Notes: generated from the sequence alone by a model not told the origin. A stretch of DNA of 64,000 nucleotides from Heligmosomoides polygyrus polygyrus (GCA_947396885.1 OX377203.1:21517253-21581252), one strand, 5' to 3'; counted from the first letter of the stretch, positions 1-10,980 are shown. Translations and numbers: made by a program.

Positions 1-281
1 CCATTACCAACAGTCGGAAAGTTTCGAGAAAATCTGGTGGATTTACTTTCCAAGCAACAATGCTGCAAGGCTCGAGACCTCATGATTCACATTATTCGTC
101 TTCCGTAGTCGTATCCTTCCTCTACTCTTATTCCAGGCTGAGTTTGAACCTGACCCTTTATCTTATCGAGGTATCGTTAGCCAGTGAGTCTGACAGAGTG
201 CGCAACTGCAGGGCCATCTCTCTCTTCGTCGCAACCAAGCCAGAGAGCGGGAAGACATGGCCAACTTTCGGCTACATGATA
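1..281. other. No gene recognised
   Basis: Short overlapping open frames occur on both strands, but none has a recognisable family motif or paired splice sites. The last exon of the GMF gene (minus strand) should lie to the left and was not found here, so this stretch is probably GMF intron. Confidence 0.5.
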
Positions 282-535
282 TTAGGATGGCCGGAAAGTT
301 CTGGTGGTTTTGTGCAACCGCTTTTCGTTTGCTTATGACTGAATCAATATTCAGCTTACTTCGCATTTTTATTGGACATCTAATACGGAAATCTTCGCTC
401 TATGTTTCATCTGTGCTTAACAAAAGTTTAGGCTGTGCAGAAAGTTTTGCAAGAATTTTGTTTTCTTTTAAACGAAGGTAGCGCGCTAACGCTCCAAGTT
501 GATACCAGGGTTTAAACACCATATTAAGCGGGAAG

Positions 536-830
536 GGGCGCGTGTAGCGCAGTCGGAGGAGGCGCGACTGCCGCGTGCACCCGATACCAGGTTCCTGGTC
601 CGGATTTCCCGCCCAGGCCAACCAAGCCTCCCATCCCTCCGGGGTCGGTGAATTGGTACCAGACTTGTCTGGGAAGGACAAAGCGCTGACTTGTTCATCG
701 GCTCGCCACCGCAAGTCATTGTATGGCCAAATACGCATTCATGTCGCCTCCACGACATCCCGTAGAAGTAGAATGCGCTGGCGCATCCCAGAAGGGATTG
801 AGTAACACCGTCCTTTATCCTTTATCTTTT
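536..830 (+). mobile_element. tRNA-derived SINE, full-length copy with target duplication
   Basis: The 5' end has a perfect pol III box A (TAGCGCAGTCGG) and a box B-like motif about 45 bp later. The 3' end is a run of TCCTTTA units. It is flanked by near-identical 13-14 bp duplications (ATTAAGCGGGAAG at 523-535; ATTAAGCAGGAAAG at 831-844), the mark of target-primed reverse transcription. It is about 95% identical by eye to the copy at 37305-37600, so the family moved recently. Confidence 0.85.
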
Positions 831-853
831 ATTAAGCAGGAAAGTCATTATAT

Positions 854-1101
854 ACAGGGTGCGCCAAAATCACGGGTTGAGAGTTTGGTGTTTTTCTGTG
901 CAAACGCATCAACCCGCAACACTACGGCAATGGCGCCTATTGTTTCGGCACATCTTTTTGTACCGATCAATTCCTTCCGAGTTCAATTTGGAGCCAACAA
1001 CCGTGTTCTGCATAATGTCAAACCCAAGAGCCGCAATTTTGGAGCTCCATCGTCGAGGAATGCTTCAGAGTGACATCGTTCGTCTGCTCAGACCTTTTTG
1101 A
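854..1101 (+). mobile_element. Tc1-like transposon 5' fragment
   Basis: It begins with a terminal-repeat-like CAGGGTGCGCCAAAATCA. A short reading frame from about 1018 encodes MSNPRAAILELHRRG, which resembles the N-terminal helix-turn-helix of nematode Tc1-like transposases. The frame ends after about 28 residues and no catalytic domain follows. Confidence 0.45.
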
Positions 1102-1744
1102 ACGCTTTCAAAACTTCCTCGCTGGTAGAACCTTCGCAAATCAGGACAGCCTTTCTAGAATTTGCCGCATCTCGACCATCCATTTTTTTTTTCGCTGATG
1201 GAATTAATCAACCAGTATCCCGTTGGCAAAAGGTGTGCTGATTTGAATGCTGCTTATTGACTGAATCCGGTGATTATGAAGAACGTTAAGATCGTTTGAA
1301 GTGGACCAGTCGAAACCGTCAGAACTTTCCGGCTAGCCTAATACTTCAGTAACATGACCTTTTCCAACAGCAAAAAATGAGAACCCTATGCTTTTTTTAG
1401 GATTCCGCCAGAGCATTTCAATAAAGCCCCAATTCGACTTAGTGTTTTTAAGTAATCGCAGGGGATCAGAAATGCAGGAAAGACTAAACGTTCGACAAAA
1501 CCAAATGCAAGAATCGATTCAATCTCTTCTTACAACCCTCAGGTAAATGTGATCAATGCACTCAATTAGGTAACTATCACGACATTTTAGGTACGCTGCA
1601 ACCTCAGCACTCAACAAGCCGTAATATTTTCGATTTTATCTTTTTTTAAGTAAGCCGCAAAAATTTAATATAGCTGTAAGCAGAAGAATTTCACTGAAAG
1701 AATCTCCACATTCTTTTGGAAATCCTCTAAGACACCAACGGCAC

Positions 1745-4700
1745 CTTTGTGAGTTCACACTCCTGCACTAGATTGTTCCGACTTCCAGCGTACATCATTT
1801 GCAATTCCGGAGAGCAGCCTAAACATGGAGTTTGAGTGTAGTGACTAGTGAAATCTTATTTGCATCAAGCGGACACATTGATCGCTAATGACAGGTGAAA
1901 TGCGAGATTTTTGAGGAAGACCATACCAGGTTTCGAGAGATAAAGTGGAGTTCATTGAGGGATTGGTGGTAAATGATCCTCTTGTTTGCACGGGAGGAGT
2001 GCTTGCCAAAACTGAGGCGCTGGTCTTCTGCTCACTCCCCTGGCGAGCTTAGAAGAAAAGCTCACCATCTGGACTGTAGAAGACAAGACACATCGGATAA
2101 GAGACCCGTCCATCCGCGTGGCGTAGCGCATAGCTGATCAGCAGGAAACGCGGTTGCTGCGGCGGCAACTCCTCTCGAAGTTCATCAATAGAACAATCCT
2201 TCAACACTCTGCTTCAGGGAATAAGCACCGAAAACCGATCAGCGAAAAAGCACACCTCCATCGTGTCCTCCAAAACCATCTGCTGAGCTTCTCGATTCAC
2301 TTTCACTGTAAAAAATCGTTAAGACGACATTCTTTCAGCGTGATGTAGCTCCGAGCGCACATCGCGAAACTATCACACGTCTTGCGGACCAGGTTCAAAC
2401 CGCGTTATTGCACGAACCAATTCTCACAGATGGATTAAACTGCGTTTTGTGTTTTCTTTTGTGGGCAGATAAATCATGAATAAATATTAATCTCAGCTCC
2501 TACAAACCTAATTTTGCCTATTTTTCTTGTAGTCATAGAATACACCCTTTCCACGTCGAACTGAACGCTTTTCAAATCAAATTAGACACCCTTTTAGGCA
2601 AGTTGAGCTCTTTTGAAATCAAATTGAACAATTTTGGTATATTTTTTTATTTTTGAAGTTTGAATTCACTTACCCAATAAGTGAACACTTTGTTTGGAAT
2701 TTTATAAAATTCTCATTTTTTTCTGGAAAATAATGGTTCATAGCTTGTTTTTAAGAGCAAGAAAATGGCAATTTTCAGTGACAAAAGAAGAGACTGCGCT
2801 ATGCACTCGCCAAGATGTCGGGATTGATAGCGAAACTTCGGCTAGCATTGAGTTTTGTGACCTGTAAACGATAAGACAAAAACAACTGTAAAAAATGCAT
2901 ATTTTCACCTTGATGCCCCATGTCCTTGGTGCTCCATGTAAGCAGCACTTACACAATCAATCAAACGAAAATCGCGATGAGCTTTTCGAGTGCATGGCGC
3001 AATCTAGTTTTCTAATGCACTAAATGCTGCGCTTTAAAACAAAAGAAAATTTACTTTTTCATTTTCTTCTCAGAAAAAATGAAAATTTGTAGAATTGTTA
3101 CAGCATTCCTGCAGCTGAACTAAAAAATTCAAAAAAGGTGAACCAAATTTTCTCTGAACAAAAATTTTTAGAGAGTATTTAGTTTAGTACAGAAGACGCT
3201 TATTTTAATTGAGAACAGCGCGCTTTGATTTCGAAAATCTTAAGCAACCTTAAAAGTGTCGAATTCGAAGTGAAAATGGTATATACATATACAGTGGCGT
3301 CCAAAAGTTTGTGAACGCTTGCATTTTGCGCCAGAACTCCCTTCAAATCAGCTTTAGAAATGTGAAATTTGGATATGTTGTGACAAATAACAAACATTCT
3401 TATATCGCATCATCACTGTTGTTCTATATTAGTCCTCTCCATATTTCAAGTATAAAAACGGAAAAACCGTAAAATCTACCACATAGGTTACAACACTTCG
3501 GCAGCATTCTTTATTGCCAAATGCAGGCAAGTTGTACACAGAAACAATGTAGTTGTACTAGTAGCGAGTTGCAAAACCTTTTGCTTTAATTACAGCTTCA
3601 CATCTCCTTGGCATGGACTCTAGAAGCTTGTTGATCACGTCGGGTCCGATATCTTCCCATTTCTGCCTTAATTGTTCAAACTTTTCGGCCTTGTTTCTTG
3701 CTGTGAGACCTGCTAAACTTCTAGCAAGGTGTTCCCAAAGGTGTTCGATCGGGTTCAGGTCCAGTGACTGAGAAGGCCACGACATTAGGTGAATTCCATT
3801 TGCACTGAACCACTCCTTCACCGTCTTCGAAACATGTTTCGGGTCGTTGTCCTGTTGGAAAATCCACGGCGTTTGGAAGGTATTTTTAACGTATGGAAGC
3901 ATAACATTGTTCAAAATCTCCTGGTAGCGTTTGGAGTCCATAACTCCTTGGATGTGGTGAATAGGGCCTGTTCCGTGTGCACTGAAGCATCCCCAAACCA
4001 TAACGTTTCCTCCGCCATGTTTAATAGTTGGTAGTTGATACATTCTGTCGTACCTCGCGCCTTTTGGACGTCTAACGTAGTGTGGTCCATCAGATCCAAA
4101 TAGGTTAAACTTGCTCTCGTCACTGAAAAGCACTTTTTTCCAATCGTCTATCGTCCAGCTCAGATGCTCCTTGGCAAACTGGAGTCTAGCTTTCCTATTC
4201 TTCTCGCTGATGAAGGCTTTCTTAACGGGGCGTCGTCCATAGAGTCCAGCAGGTACAAGTCGCGTAGGTGAGCAGCGGAGCGGGGGTGCGGTAACGGCAG
4301 AGCATCGACCGTACTCACGCACTGTACCGTAATCAATCCAGCCAATCAAACCCGAAACAAACACGCCCCTTCTATGGCACTACGGGGCTCAGCCGCACAG
4401 GCAGAGCCCGTGAGGCATCGATCAACGGTCAGCTGTTAGGTTGGAGAGGGGTTGAGACGAGGCATGCGGAGGAACTCCGCCACGCGGTCCATCTAAGCTA
4501 AACGTGATGAAATGGCCTACAACCCGGAGTTCCTTCCCTTGCCAAAGCCGTGCCCGAAGGGCACGTCTGTCTGGGAAGTTCAACAAGCTCGCCACGGATG
4601 TTACTCAACCTACACGTGCTGAAATGGCCCACAACCCGGAGTTCCTTCCCTTGCCAAAGCCGTGCCCGAAGGGCACGTCTGCCTCCATATGGGAAGTTCA

Positions 4701-5916
4701 ACAAACTCGCCACGGATGTCACCCAACCTACACGCGCTGAAATGGCCGACAACCCGGAGTTCCTTCCCTTGCTTAGTCGTGCCCGAAGGGCACGTCTGCC
4801 TCCATATGGGAAGTTCAACAATCTCGCCACGGATGTCACCCAACCTACACGCGCTGAAATGGCCCACAACCCGGAGTTCCTTCCCTTGCCAAAGCCGTGC
4901 CCGAAGGGTACGTCTGCGTTCACCTGGGAAGTTCAACCAGCCCCGCCACGGGGACCACCTAAACTACATGTGTTAAAATGGCCCACCTGATCACTACCAA
5001 CCTCGAAGGCAGTACCTCGCAGAGGAGGCGCATTCGATCGATGCCGTGGCTGCCGCGATTACGGTAGAAGTAACGACGAGTTCGCCGCACCCTCGCGGCC
5101 GCTACCGCACCCCGCCGCCGTCACCGCACCCTCCGCTGCTCACCTCCGCGACATGTACCGTCCAGCACATCTCAGTCGACGTTTTACCGTGCTCTTGCTC
5201 ACATCTAGGCTATGGTGAGTGGCTACGGACTTTTTTATATCGACGGCAGTGAGCGACGGGTTACGCCTCGACATCCTCTGGATGACATAATCATCTCTAG
5301 AGGTGGTAATACGTGGTCTGCCTGACTTCGGAGCATTTTCTGCTGTTCCGGAATGTTTCATTCTTCTGACTATGGCAGCAACTGTCGAAATCCCGCATTC
5401 GAAAAGCAGTCCTTCCTGTCGATAAGAGACTTTTTTATGGACGAGTCGAAAAATTGCCTCTCGTACTTCAGCAGGGATACTCTTTCCTCTCGGCATAACG
5501 AGGAATTTGCTAAAAACCACAGTATATCAAAACGCTACTAGATTTGCTTCATAAGAAAATGTATTGATAACTACGCTCAATGCTTTAGCGGCTCACCTTT
5601 GACCGTTGCGCGCACGTCTGACTTTGCACTTGCAAAAAATCGATAATAACGAACGTAGATCAAGGGATCGTCCTTGCGATCTAATTTGCTACCACATATC
5701 CAAATTTCACTCTGTTTGGACCTTTTTGAAGCAAGTTATGTCGAAAAATGCAAGCGTTCACAAACTTTTGGACGCCACTGTACATATTAGGAGCAAATAA
5801 TCACATAAAACAAACTCACAAATCAGCACATCCAATGAGGTACTTTTCGAAAATCTAAACGACCGCAGCTGCTTCTTGAGATCATCAGGAATATTACATA
5901 TCGCTAGACTTCCACT
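1745..5916 (-). CDS. GMF: Glia maturation factor (ADF-homology protein), 3' end off window
   Basis: GMF proteins bind the Arp2/3 complex in the cytoplasm and promote debranching of actin filaments. Four phase-compatible exons are visible: 5820-5916, 2256-2305, 2066-2198 and 1745-1818. The product contains [20 protein letters not shown], then [14 protein letters not shown], then [18 protein letters not shown], then [18 protein letters not shown], matching the GMF pattern in order and spacing. The final exon (about 30 residues) was not found and should lie left of base 1. The initiator Met is uncertain: an in-frame ATG at 5955 reads through the acceptor at 5917, or a small upstream exon supplies it. 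Intron 1 holds a Tc1 element (3292-5780) and an unclassified repeat. The acceptor before 2198 (ttgaag) is weak. The identification is strong; the ends are not. Confidence 0.85.
2541..3287. repeat. Unclassified inverted-repeat element, copy A
   Basis: The left end (cacc.tttccacgtcgaa) and the inverted right end (cgaa.tgaaaatggtatata) define a family of 0.4-0.8 kb elements ending in TACCATTTTCACGTCGAA-like repeats. Other copies are at 37163-38770, 49630-50432 and 61849-62282, with partial copies near 16000 and 21000. No coding capacity was seen. A Tc1 element begins within 5 bp of its TA-rich end. Confidence 0.6.
4252..5160. mobile_element. GC-rich foldback element inserted in the Tc1 transposase
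   Basis: The ends are inverted repeats (left GGTACAAGTCGCGTAGGTGA, right complement CGGTACATGTCGCGGAGGTG), extending through GAGCAGCGGAG and GGTGCGGTAACGGC-like sequence. A 7-bp duplication TCCAGCA (4245-4251 and 5161-5167) brackets it. The centre holds the hairpin minisatellite at 4510-4976. It has no credible coding frame; the open frames over the repeats appear on both strands and follow the repeat period. Superfamily unknown. Confidence 0.75.
4510..4984. repeat. 117-bp tandem repeat, four units, each with a perfect hairpin
   Basis: Repeat starts marked by aaatggcc lie at 4510, 4622, 4740, 4857 and 4977, giving unit lengths of 112, 118, 117 and 120 bp. Each full unit contains CGTGCCCGAAGGGCACG or a one-base variant, a 7-bp GC-rich stem closed by a GAA loop. 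Units are about 85-95% alike. The fifth start is a truncated unit. Confidence 0.9.
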
Positions 5917-5976
5917 CTGTAAAACGACATCAGTGCAGGAGAATCCGATTCGCATTCAGGAAATAGCGGGTAAAAG
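5917..5976 (-). promoter_or_regulatory. Possible operon intercistronic region with trans-splice acceptor
   Basis: Only about 60 bp separate the stop codon of the upstream membrane-protein gene (5977-5979) from the acceptor tcgttttacag that opens the first recognised GMF coding exon. There is no AATAAA in the gap. In nematodes such spacing on the same strand suggests a polycistronic transcript resolved by SL2 trans-splicing. The lack of an ATG just after the acceptor is an unresolved difficulty. Confidence 0.4.
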
Positions 5977-8900
5977 TCACAAATCATTCTCTGCGGATAC
6001 GATGATGTTGAAGGCATTATTCTGACTCCCCAGAGCATTCAATCCTGGCAGGCGGACAAGGACCGACACTATTGTTATGTTAAAAATAGCAATGGCCACA
6101 AGAAGGGCGCCAGGTCGATCCTTCCAAAGTACGATCGGTGGACTTAACACCAAGCTGGGCTTCGTATGTGGGAATAATTCGTCTATCTCATCTTCGTGAC
6201 CGAGAGGATAACGTTTGTAGGGCGAAATACCGATCGTCCGACCACATTTTGAGAAGCCTGAACGATTTATGAGCAAAAGAATCCCATGCAGCGGATCTTT
6301 TGGGACGCTAGATGTTCCCTGGAATATCTACCAGGCTGTCCAATAATTCCTGGCCGAAAATTTTCAAAATTCTATAATTTTCCTTAGAAGTGTTATAATA
6401 TCAGGCAAGTGTAAAAACCTTCTAGAAGGTTCTCCAGAGTTCCACGCTAGGGGTAAGGCGCAGTCGCCGAGTCTAGCTACTAGTACAAGCTAAAATGGAC
6501 CAAGGTCGAATTCGTACGTTCGTGTACTACGAGTGGCTGCTGGGCAACGACACGGGCACCGCGGTCGCCAACATCTGCAGAGCGTGCAAGGAGGATGCAG
6601 GGTCCCAACGCACAGTCAGGCGCTGGTTCAATCGTTTCGAGAGCGGCGACACGAGCCTTGAGGACAGGGACTCTGCTGCTGGTGGGACGCCAAGGGCATG
6701 CTGTACTTCGAGCTGCTCCCGCAAGGCAGGACGGTCACCGCCTCCATCTACACCGATCAGCTCGAGAAACTAGCCGCCGCCATACGAGAAAAGCGTCCCC
6801 GACGGGCCTCGGTCCACCTGCTGCACGACAACGCGCGCCCGCACGGATTAGACTTGTTTTTCAATAAACTTGAAAAAATTAAAAATTTCTTAAATTTTCG
6901 GACAAGAATTATTGGACAGCCTGGTAGAAACAGCTCGGTCGACATGTTCGTCGCACTGCTGAGACAACAGGCACTTCACTTAACAATTGCCTCACCCCTT
7001 CTCATCAAGTTCGAAGCGGTGAGCAATGAAAGCAAGAAGATACAGGTAGGTTAGTGGATAACTAATGGTCAGTTCTCTCATAATCAAGGCAATAAAATTT
7101 GAACGACCGTGTCACCACCCGCCCCTCCTCTACAACGCAAGGACTTTATTCTTTTTACCTCCTCTTATCCACTGCACCTACATTTTTTTACTACAGTGAG
7201 GCCGATGACATCACCTCACAAGTCTAATGTGAGGTGATGTCATCAGCCTAATGTCAGCTGTCACCCAGATGACAGTCGATTTGCTCGAGCGGATGGCAAC
7301 AATAAAGGATAAGGATAAACAACGGTGTTACTCTACCCCTTGTGGGATGCGCACGCATTCTACTTGTACGAGAAGTCGTGGAGGCGATTTGAATGCGTAT
7401 TGGGCCATACAATGACTGGTGGTGGCCAGCTGATAAACAAGTCAGTGCTTTGCTCTTCCCAGACAAGTCTGATGTCCATTCACAGACCCCGGAGGGTTCG
7501 TACCAGAAACTTGGCATCGGGTGCACGCGACAGCGGAAGGAACCTCCTCCGACTGCGATACACCCCCGACGCCAACAATACCTCCACTTGTACACCCCGG
7601 TGCAAAATTATAGGTTCGCCTCCGATTTGTTCATTAATACCTGATGAACCCACTGTCGAGGCTCAACGATGTTACCATCGTATCCCTCACTATCGAATAC
7701 CTCTAAAGAAGAATTCTAAGCAGGTTATCGGTGCAGGATACCATGAACTTTTATTGAAATCTAATGAATGGAGTCCAGTGCAAAATATAAGTTCACTTGA
7801 TAAAAAACCTGATTAATCACAAAAGTACCTGCAGACAAAGTAAGATTAGTACTTCACCACATCACCTTTGTTGTAGACAACGCCAAAAAATTCAATTGGC
7901 ATAGTACTGACTAGGTTATTAATAACAGTTTGCTCTACATTGGTCCATGCACCAAGTATGACGTTCATCAGATCAGAAACTGAAGTGTAAGTGGTTCCAT
8001 TTCTGTAGACTTTGTGTACAAGAATGCCCCACAAGGTTTCTATCGGGATAAGATCTGGAAAACAGCTAGGCCACTCCAAAAGTTGAATTCTGTTGGAGTT
8101 AAGGCAAATTGTAGTTGATTGCGATACGCGTATGAATGCATTATCTTGTTGGAAAATAAAGCTGTGCCTACAAAATCTTCTGAAATATGACAGAAAGTAA
8201 TCTCCAAGTAATTTCTGGTAGTCTTTACTGTTCATCCTACACGAGACGAACTCCAAGGCAACGCGTCCGTATCCAGAAAACGCAGCCCAAGCTATGAGAC
8301 TTCCACCGCCAAAGTTGCACCTGGAGAATACCCACTACTCCTTCCTTAGATCTTTCCAGTAGTGTCTGTACCCGTCGAGTCCATCAGGGTTGCACTACTG
8401 GAGAGATCTGAGGAAAGAGGCGCGAGTATTCTTCAAGCGCAACTTTGGCGGGGAAATCTCATGGTTTGGGCTGTATTTCTGGATACGGACTTGTTACCTT
8501 GGAGTTCGTCTCGTGCAAGATGGACAGTGAAGAGTAGCAAAAATTGCTCGGAGATTATCTTCTGTCATATTTCAGAAGACTTCGTAGGCACTACCTTATT
8601 CTCCAACAAGATAATGCATCCATAAACGTATCACAGTCAACTGCTGGCTGGCTTAACTCGAACAGAATTCAACTTTTGGAGTGGCATAGCTGTTTTCCAG
8701 AATTCATCCCGATAGAGAACTTATGGGGCATTCTTGTACACAAAGTCTACAAAAGTGGAACCACTTACACTTCAGTTTCTGATCTGAAGAACTCCATACT
8801 TGGTGTATGGACCAATGTAGAGCAAAGTATCATGATAACCTTATCAGTAGTGTGCCAAATAGAATTTTTGCGTTGTCTACAACAAAGGTGAGGTGGCCAA

Positions 8901-10256
8901 GTACTAATCTTACTTCGTCTGCAAGAACTTTTGTGATTAATCAGGTTCTTTATCATGTGAACTTATATTTTGCACTGGACTCCACTCATTATATTTTCAT
9001 TTTCGTAGTATCCTGCACTGACAAGATAACCTGCTTAGAATTCTTCTATGGAGGTTTTCGATAGTGAGAAATACGACGGTAACATCGCTGAGCCTCGGCA
9101 GCGGGTTCTTCGGATACTAATGGACAAATCGTGGGGTGAACCTATAATTTTGCACCGGGGTGTAGCCATTGCGTGCTTGATTAGCCCATAGTGTTCTCGT
9201 ACGAGACATGGTGAACCACATATCGCTCGATCAGCACGAAAAAAAAATATATCGAATCCTGGTTCTAATCACGTAAGTTGCGAAACACAGTACAAATGAC
9301 CGGCCCACCTAGTTTTTAACGATGGCGACAGCAACTCTTACTTCAAGCTTCATCCAGTTGAGTGTTACTGGCGCATATGAAACATTCGCTATAACCCCAG
9401 CGAACGAAGAACTTGTCGTAGCCGCACTTCAATTTACCACGATTTCAGGAATGGCACCAGTTCATCGCTAAGCTGCCGCACTGGCCAGAATGTCTAGCAG
9501 GGCTGGCGCTGCTCGAGAATAAGAAGAAAAAAGAAAAGAAGCAAACGAGAATAAGAAGCAAAAGACTTACCATTTGGCTCAGCACCTCAATAAATAAAAC
9601 CTGTTGCCAAACAAACTCTGTAAAATGAGAATATTTTAATGGTTCCAAACACCACACAAGAGGCATTCAAGGATATGCGAACCGACGCTGACCAACAGAC
9701 ATTAACACTTGAAAAATTCTTTATCGTCAAACGACTCAACCAACGAAAACAATGACAATGAACACCCGAAACTTCTAACGATGACGTTCAGCCTACATAC
9801 AGCATGGACTAGACACGGTGTCGTTGGTTATGCTACTCGAATTAGAGGAGGAATGGAGGAACAATAGGCACAACTAATGCAGTAGAAGTTCTGTAGGAGA
9901 TTCCTTGAATAAACACTAGGCATTTGGTTCTCGGCAGGTGACTCACCTGGTACTTCATGGGGTACAGTTCGGCAGGGTATATTTAGAGGATTGGAATTTG
10001 GGTCATAACCGTTCCCTACAGCAAGAATAACTGAGCGGGATATCTTCACCTGACAACAAGCACACTAAAGACTACCAAGGAACAAGCAGCACAACACGGG
10101 ATGTCAAGAATATTGAGAACTCTGGATTAAAGCGAAACCTCAGCCAAATCCTATGCACCCGATGCGCAATGTGCTTCATCTCAACGGCCAGAAGTTGCGA
10201 AAAAAACGTCTCCATTCGCAAATTGTTGTACTGGACCATTAGGAGACTCAAGAGGG
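5977..10256 (-). CDS. C-terminal half of an unidentified single-pass membrane protein
   Basis: Three exons fit in phase: 10159-10256, 9947-10049 and 5977-6257 (ending in TGA). They encode about 160 residues, including LLSLLMVQYNNLRMETFFSQ, then VKISRSVILAVGNGYDPNSN, then a terminal exon containing KRYPLGHEDEIDELFPHTKP and a hydrophobic stretch PGALLVAIAIFNITIVSVLV about 30 residues before the end. The opening LLSLL segment followed by a basic, amphipathic stretch, and VSVLVRLPGLN near the end, resemble the transmembrane and cytoplasmic tail of attractin/MEGF8 proteins, but this is a weak by-eye match. Upstream exons should lie between 10.26 and 12.6 kb and were not resolved. The last intron (3.7 kb) contains a SINE, a 1.57-kb palindrome and a deleted mariner. 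It is directly upstream of GMF on the same strand. Confidence 0.6.
6331..6924 (+). mobile_element. Internally deleted mariner element
   Basis: Terminal repeats CCAGGCTGTCCAATAATTC on both ends are flanked by TA (6329-6330, 6925-6926). Inside, a frame from 6495 encodes a mariner N-terminus (MDQGRIRTFVYYEWLLGND) with the helix-turn-helix segment TVRRWFNRFESGDTSLED. It then jumps to the middle of the transposase (MLYFELLPQGRTVTASIYTD, ending VHLLHDNARPH). The region between and the C-terminal third are missing. Confidence 0.85.
7305..7572 (-). mobile_element. tRNA-derived SINE
   Basis: Minus-strand copy starting at the tail (aaggataaggataaac) and ending near the box A complement (ccgactgcgatacac). 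An 8-bp duplication CAACAATA lies at 7297-7304 and 7573-7580. It sits just left of the palindromic element at 7593. Confidence 0.75.
7593..9162. mobile_element. 1.57-kb palindrome of two opposed Tc1-like transposon ends
   Basis: Ends CACCCCGGTGCAAAATTATA are perfectly inverted and flanked by TA (7591-7592, 9163-9164). The arms are about 760 bp, roughly 85-90% alike by eye, and meet at a spacer of about 30 bp near 8370. Each arm encodes the C-terminal half of a Tc1-like transposase running outward from the centre: minus strand 8256-7846 (FQQDNA, IPIETLWGIL) and plus strand 8544-8891 (LQQDNASINVSQS, IPIENLWGILVHK). N-terminal halves are absent, so it cannot make a full enzyme. Confidence 0.88.
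9165..9946. other. Intron, no gene or repeat recognised
   Basis: This is intron of the membrane-protein gene. A 49-codon plus-strand frame from 9321 and purine-rich runs near 9515-9565 are present, but nothing shows conservation or splice support. Confidence 0.4.
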
Positions 10257-10549
10257 CTGGAGAAAAGGATGTCGCATACACAAAAAGCTAGAACGCCGTA
10301 CTACGGCTCCTTTACATACTTAAGCTGGTTCTAAGATAATGGTTAAAGGGCTGTAGCAGCTGAGAAGGTGAGTGCGGCTAATTATGCGCCTATGTGATGA
10401 ACATGGTGATGTTCATGACACTAACAAATCCTATTGTCGAATAGATTCGCCACACATTCTACTTCTAGCTGGCACTGGAGGCAGTCTCATGCCACTTAAC
10501 CTCTACATTGACCTGTCGGGCCAGTCGATGAAGAAGTCTTTATCTACGG

Positions 10550-10822
10550 AATCCGACACTATCCGTTTTGGAATGCGCCTCGCGTTCTACTTCTACGGGA
10601 TGTCGTCGAGGCGACATGAATGCGTATCTGGCCGTCCAATAACTTGCGTTGTCCAGCCGATGAACAAGTCAGCGCTTTATCCTTCCCGTAAGGTCTCGTA
10701 CCAATTCAACCCGTAGGGATGAAGGACTTCATTAGCATTGTCAGAAAATCCTGACCAGGAACCTGGTATCAGCCGCACGCTACAGCTGGCACCTCCGACG
10801 GTGTTCCACGCGCCCCGAACAT
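10550..10822 (-). mobile_element. tRNA-derived SINE, diverged
   Basis: Contains the family core in minus orientation: gaatgcgcctcgcgttctac, the aagtcagcgctttatccttcc block and the aaccaggaacctggtatc-like block, ending at gcgcccc. The poly(TCCTTTA) tail is lost. Confidence 0.65.
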
Positions 10823-10980
10823 ATTCAAACACCAAATATCGACCGATATTACCGAATCCTATACGGACTTGCAGAAAAGAACCACGCAACGGTGACCAGT
10901 GGACAGGGTTCGCAACATTGCAAAGTGATTACAATGGAATTCGAGGCAAAGCCCCAGCCGGTAGTCAGTCGGTTCGCTAG

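Larger units (their letters stand above)
282..1341. mobile_element. mariner-type relic carrying a nested SINE
   Basis: The left end TTAGGATGGCCGGAAAGTTC and the inverted right end near 1317-1341 are imperfect terminal inverted repeats, each followed outward by TA (280-281 and 1342-1343), the Tc1/mariner target. The first 100 bp also resemble the end of the mariner at 45412-46176. Almost no transposase remains. A SINE (536-830) and a Tc1-like fragment (854-1101) sit inside. The relic lies in the presumed last intron of GMF. Confidence 0.7.
3558..5496 (-). pseudogene. Tc1 transposase (DD34E), split by an insertion
   Basis: The N-terminal part (5496-5168) starts [19 protein letters not shown] and carries the paired helix-turn-helix domain. 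The C-terminal part (4244-3558) carries [21 protein letters not shown] and [13 protein letters not shown], giving the D, D, E catalytic residues with 34 residues between the last two. The two parts are separated only by the element at 4252-5160, which has a 7-bp target duplication. No other frameshift or stop was seen, so the enzyme was probably intact until that insertion. Confidence 0.9.
3292..5780 (-). mobile_element. Tc1-family transposon, TA-flanked, interrupted by a foldback element
   Basis: The terminal inverted repeats begin CAGTGGCGTCCAAAAGTTTG and are flanked by TA at 3290-3291 and 5781-5782. The internal minus-strand transposase is complete apart from one 909-bp insertion (4252-5160). 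Without the insertion the element would be about 1.58 kb, the usual Tc1 size. It sits in GMF intron 1, in the same orientation as the gene. Confidence 0.93.

Noticed and set aside
4510..4984. Hammerhead ribozyme in the 117-bp repeat
   Set aside because: Neither strand contains a CUGANGA box with a matching GAAA box; only a simple hairpin is present.
4510..4984. CRISPR array
   Set aside because: Units are contiguous without unique spacers and the genome is eukaryotic.
4498..4990. Overlapping open frames on both strands across the tandem repeat
   Set aside because: They follow the repeat period in several frames at once and show no protein motif, so they are by-products of the repeat.
9321..9470. 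49-codon plus-strand frame
   Set aside because: Too short, no homologue recognised, inside an intron of the opposite strand.
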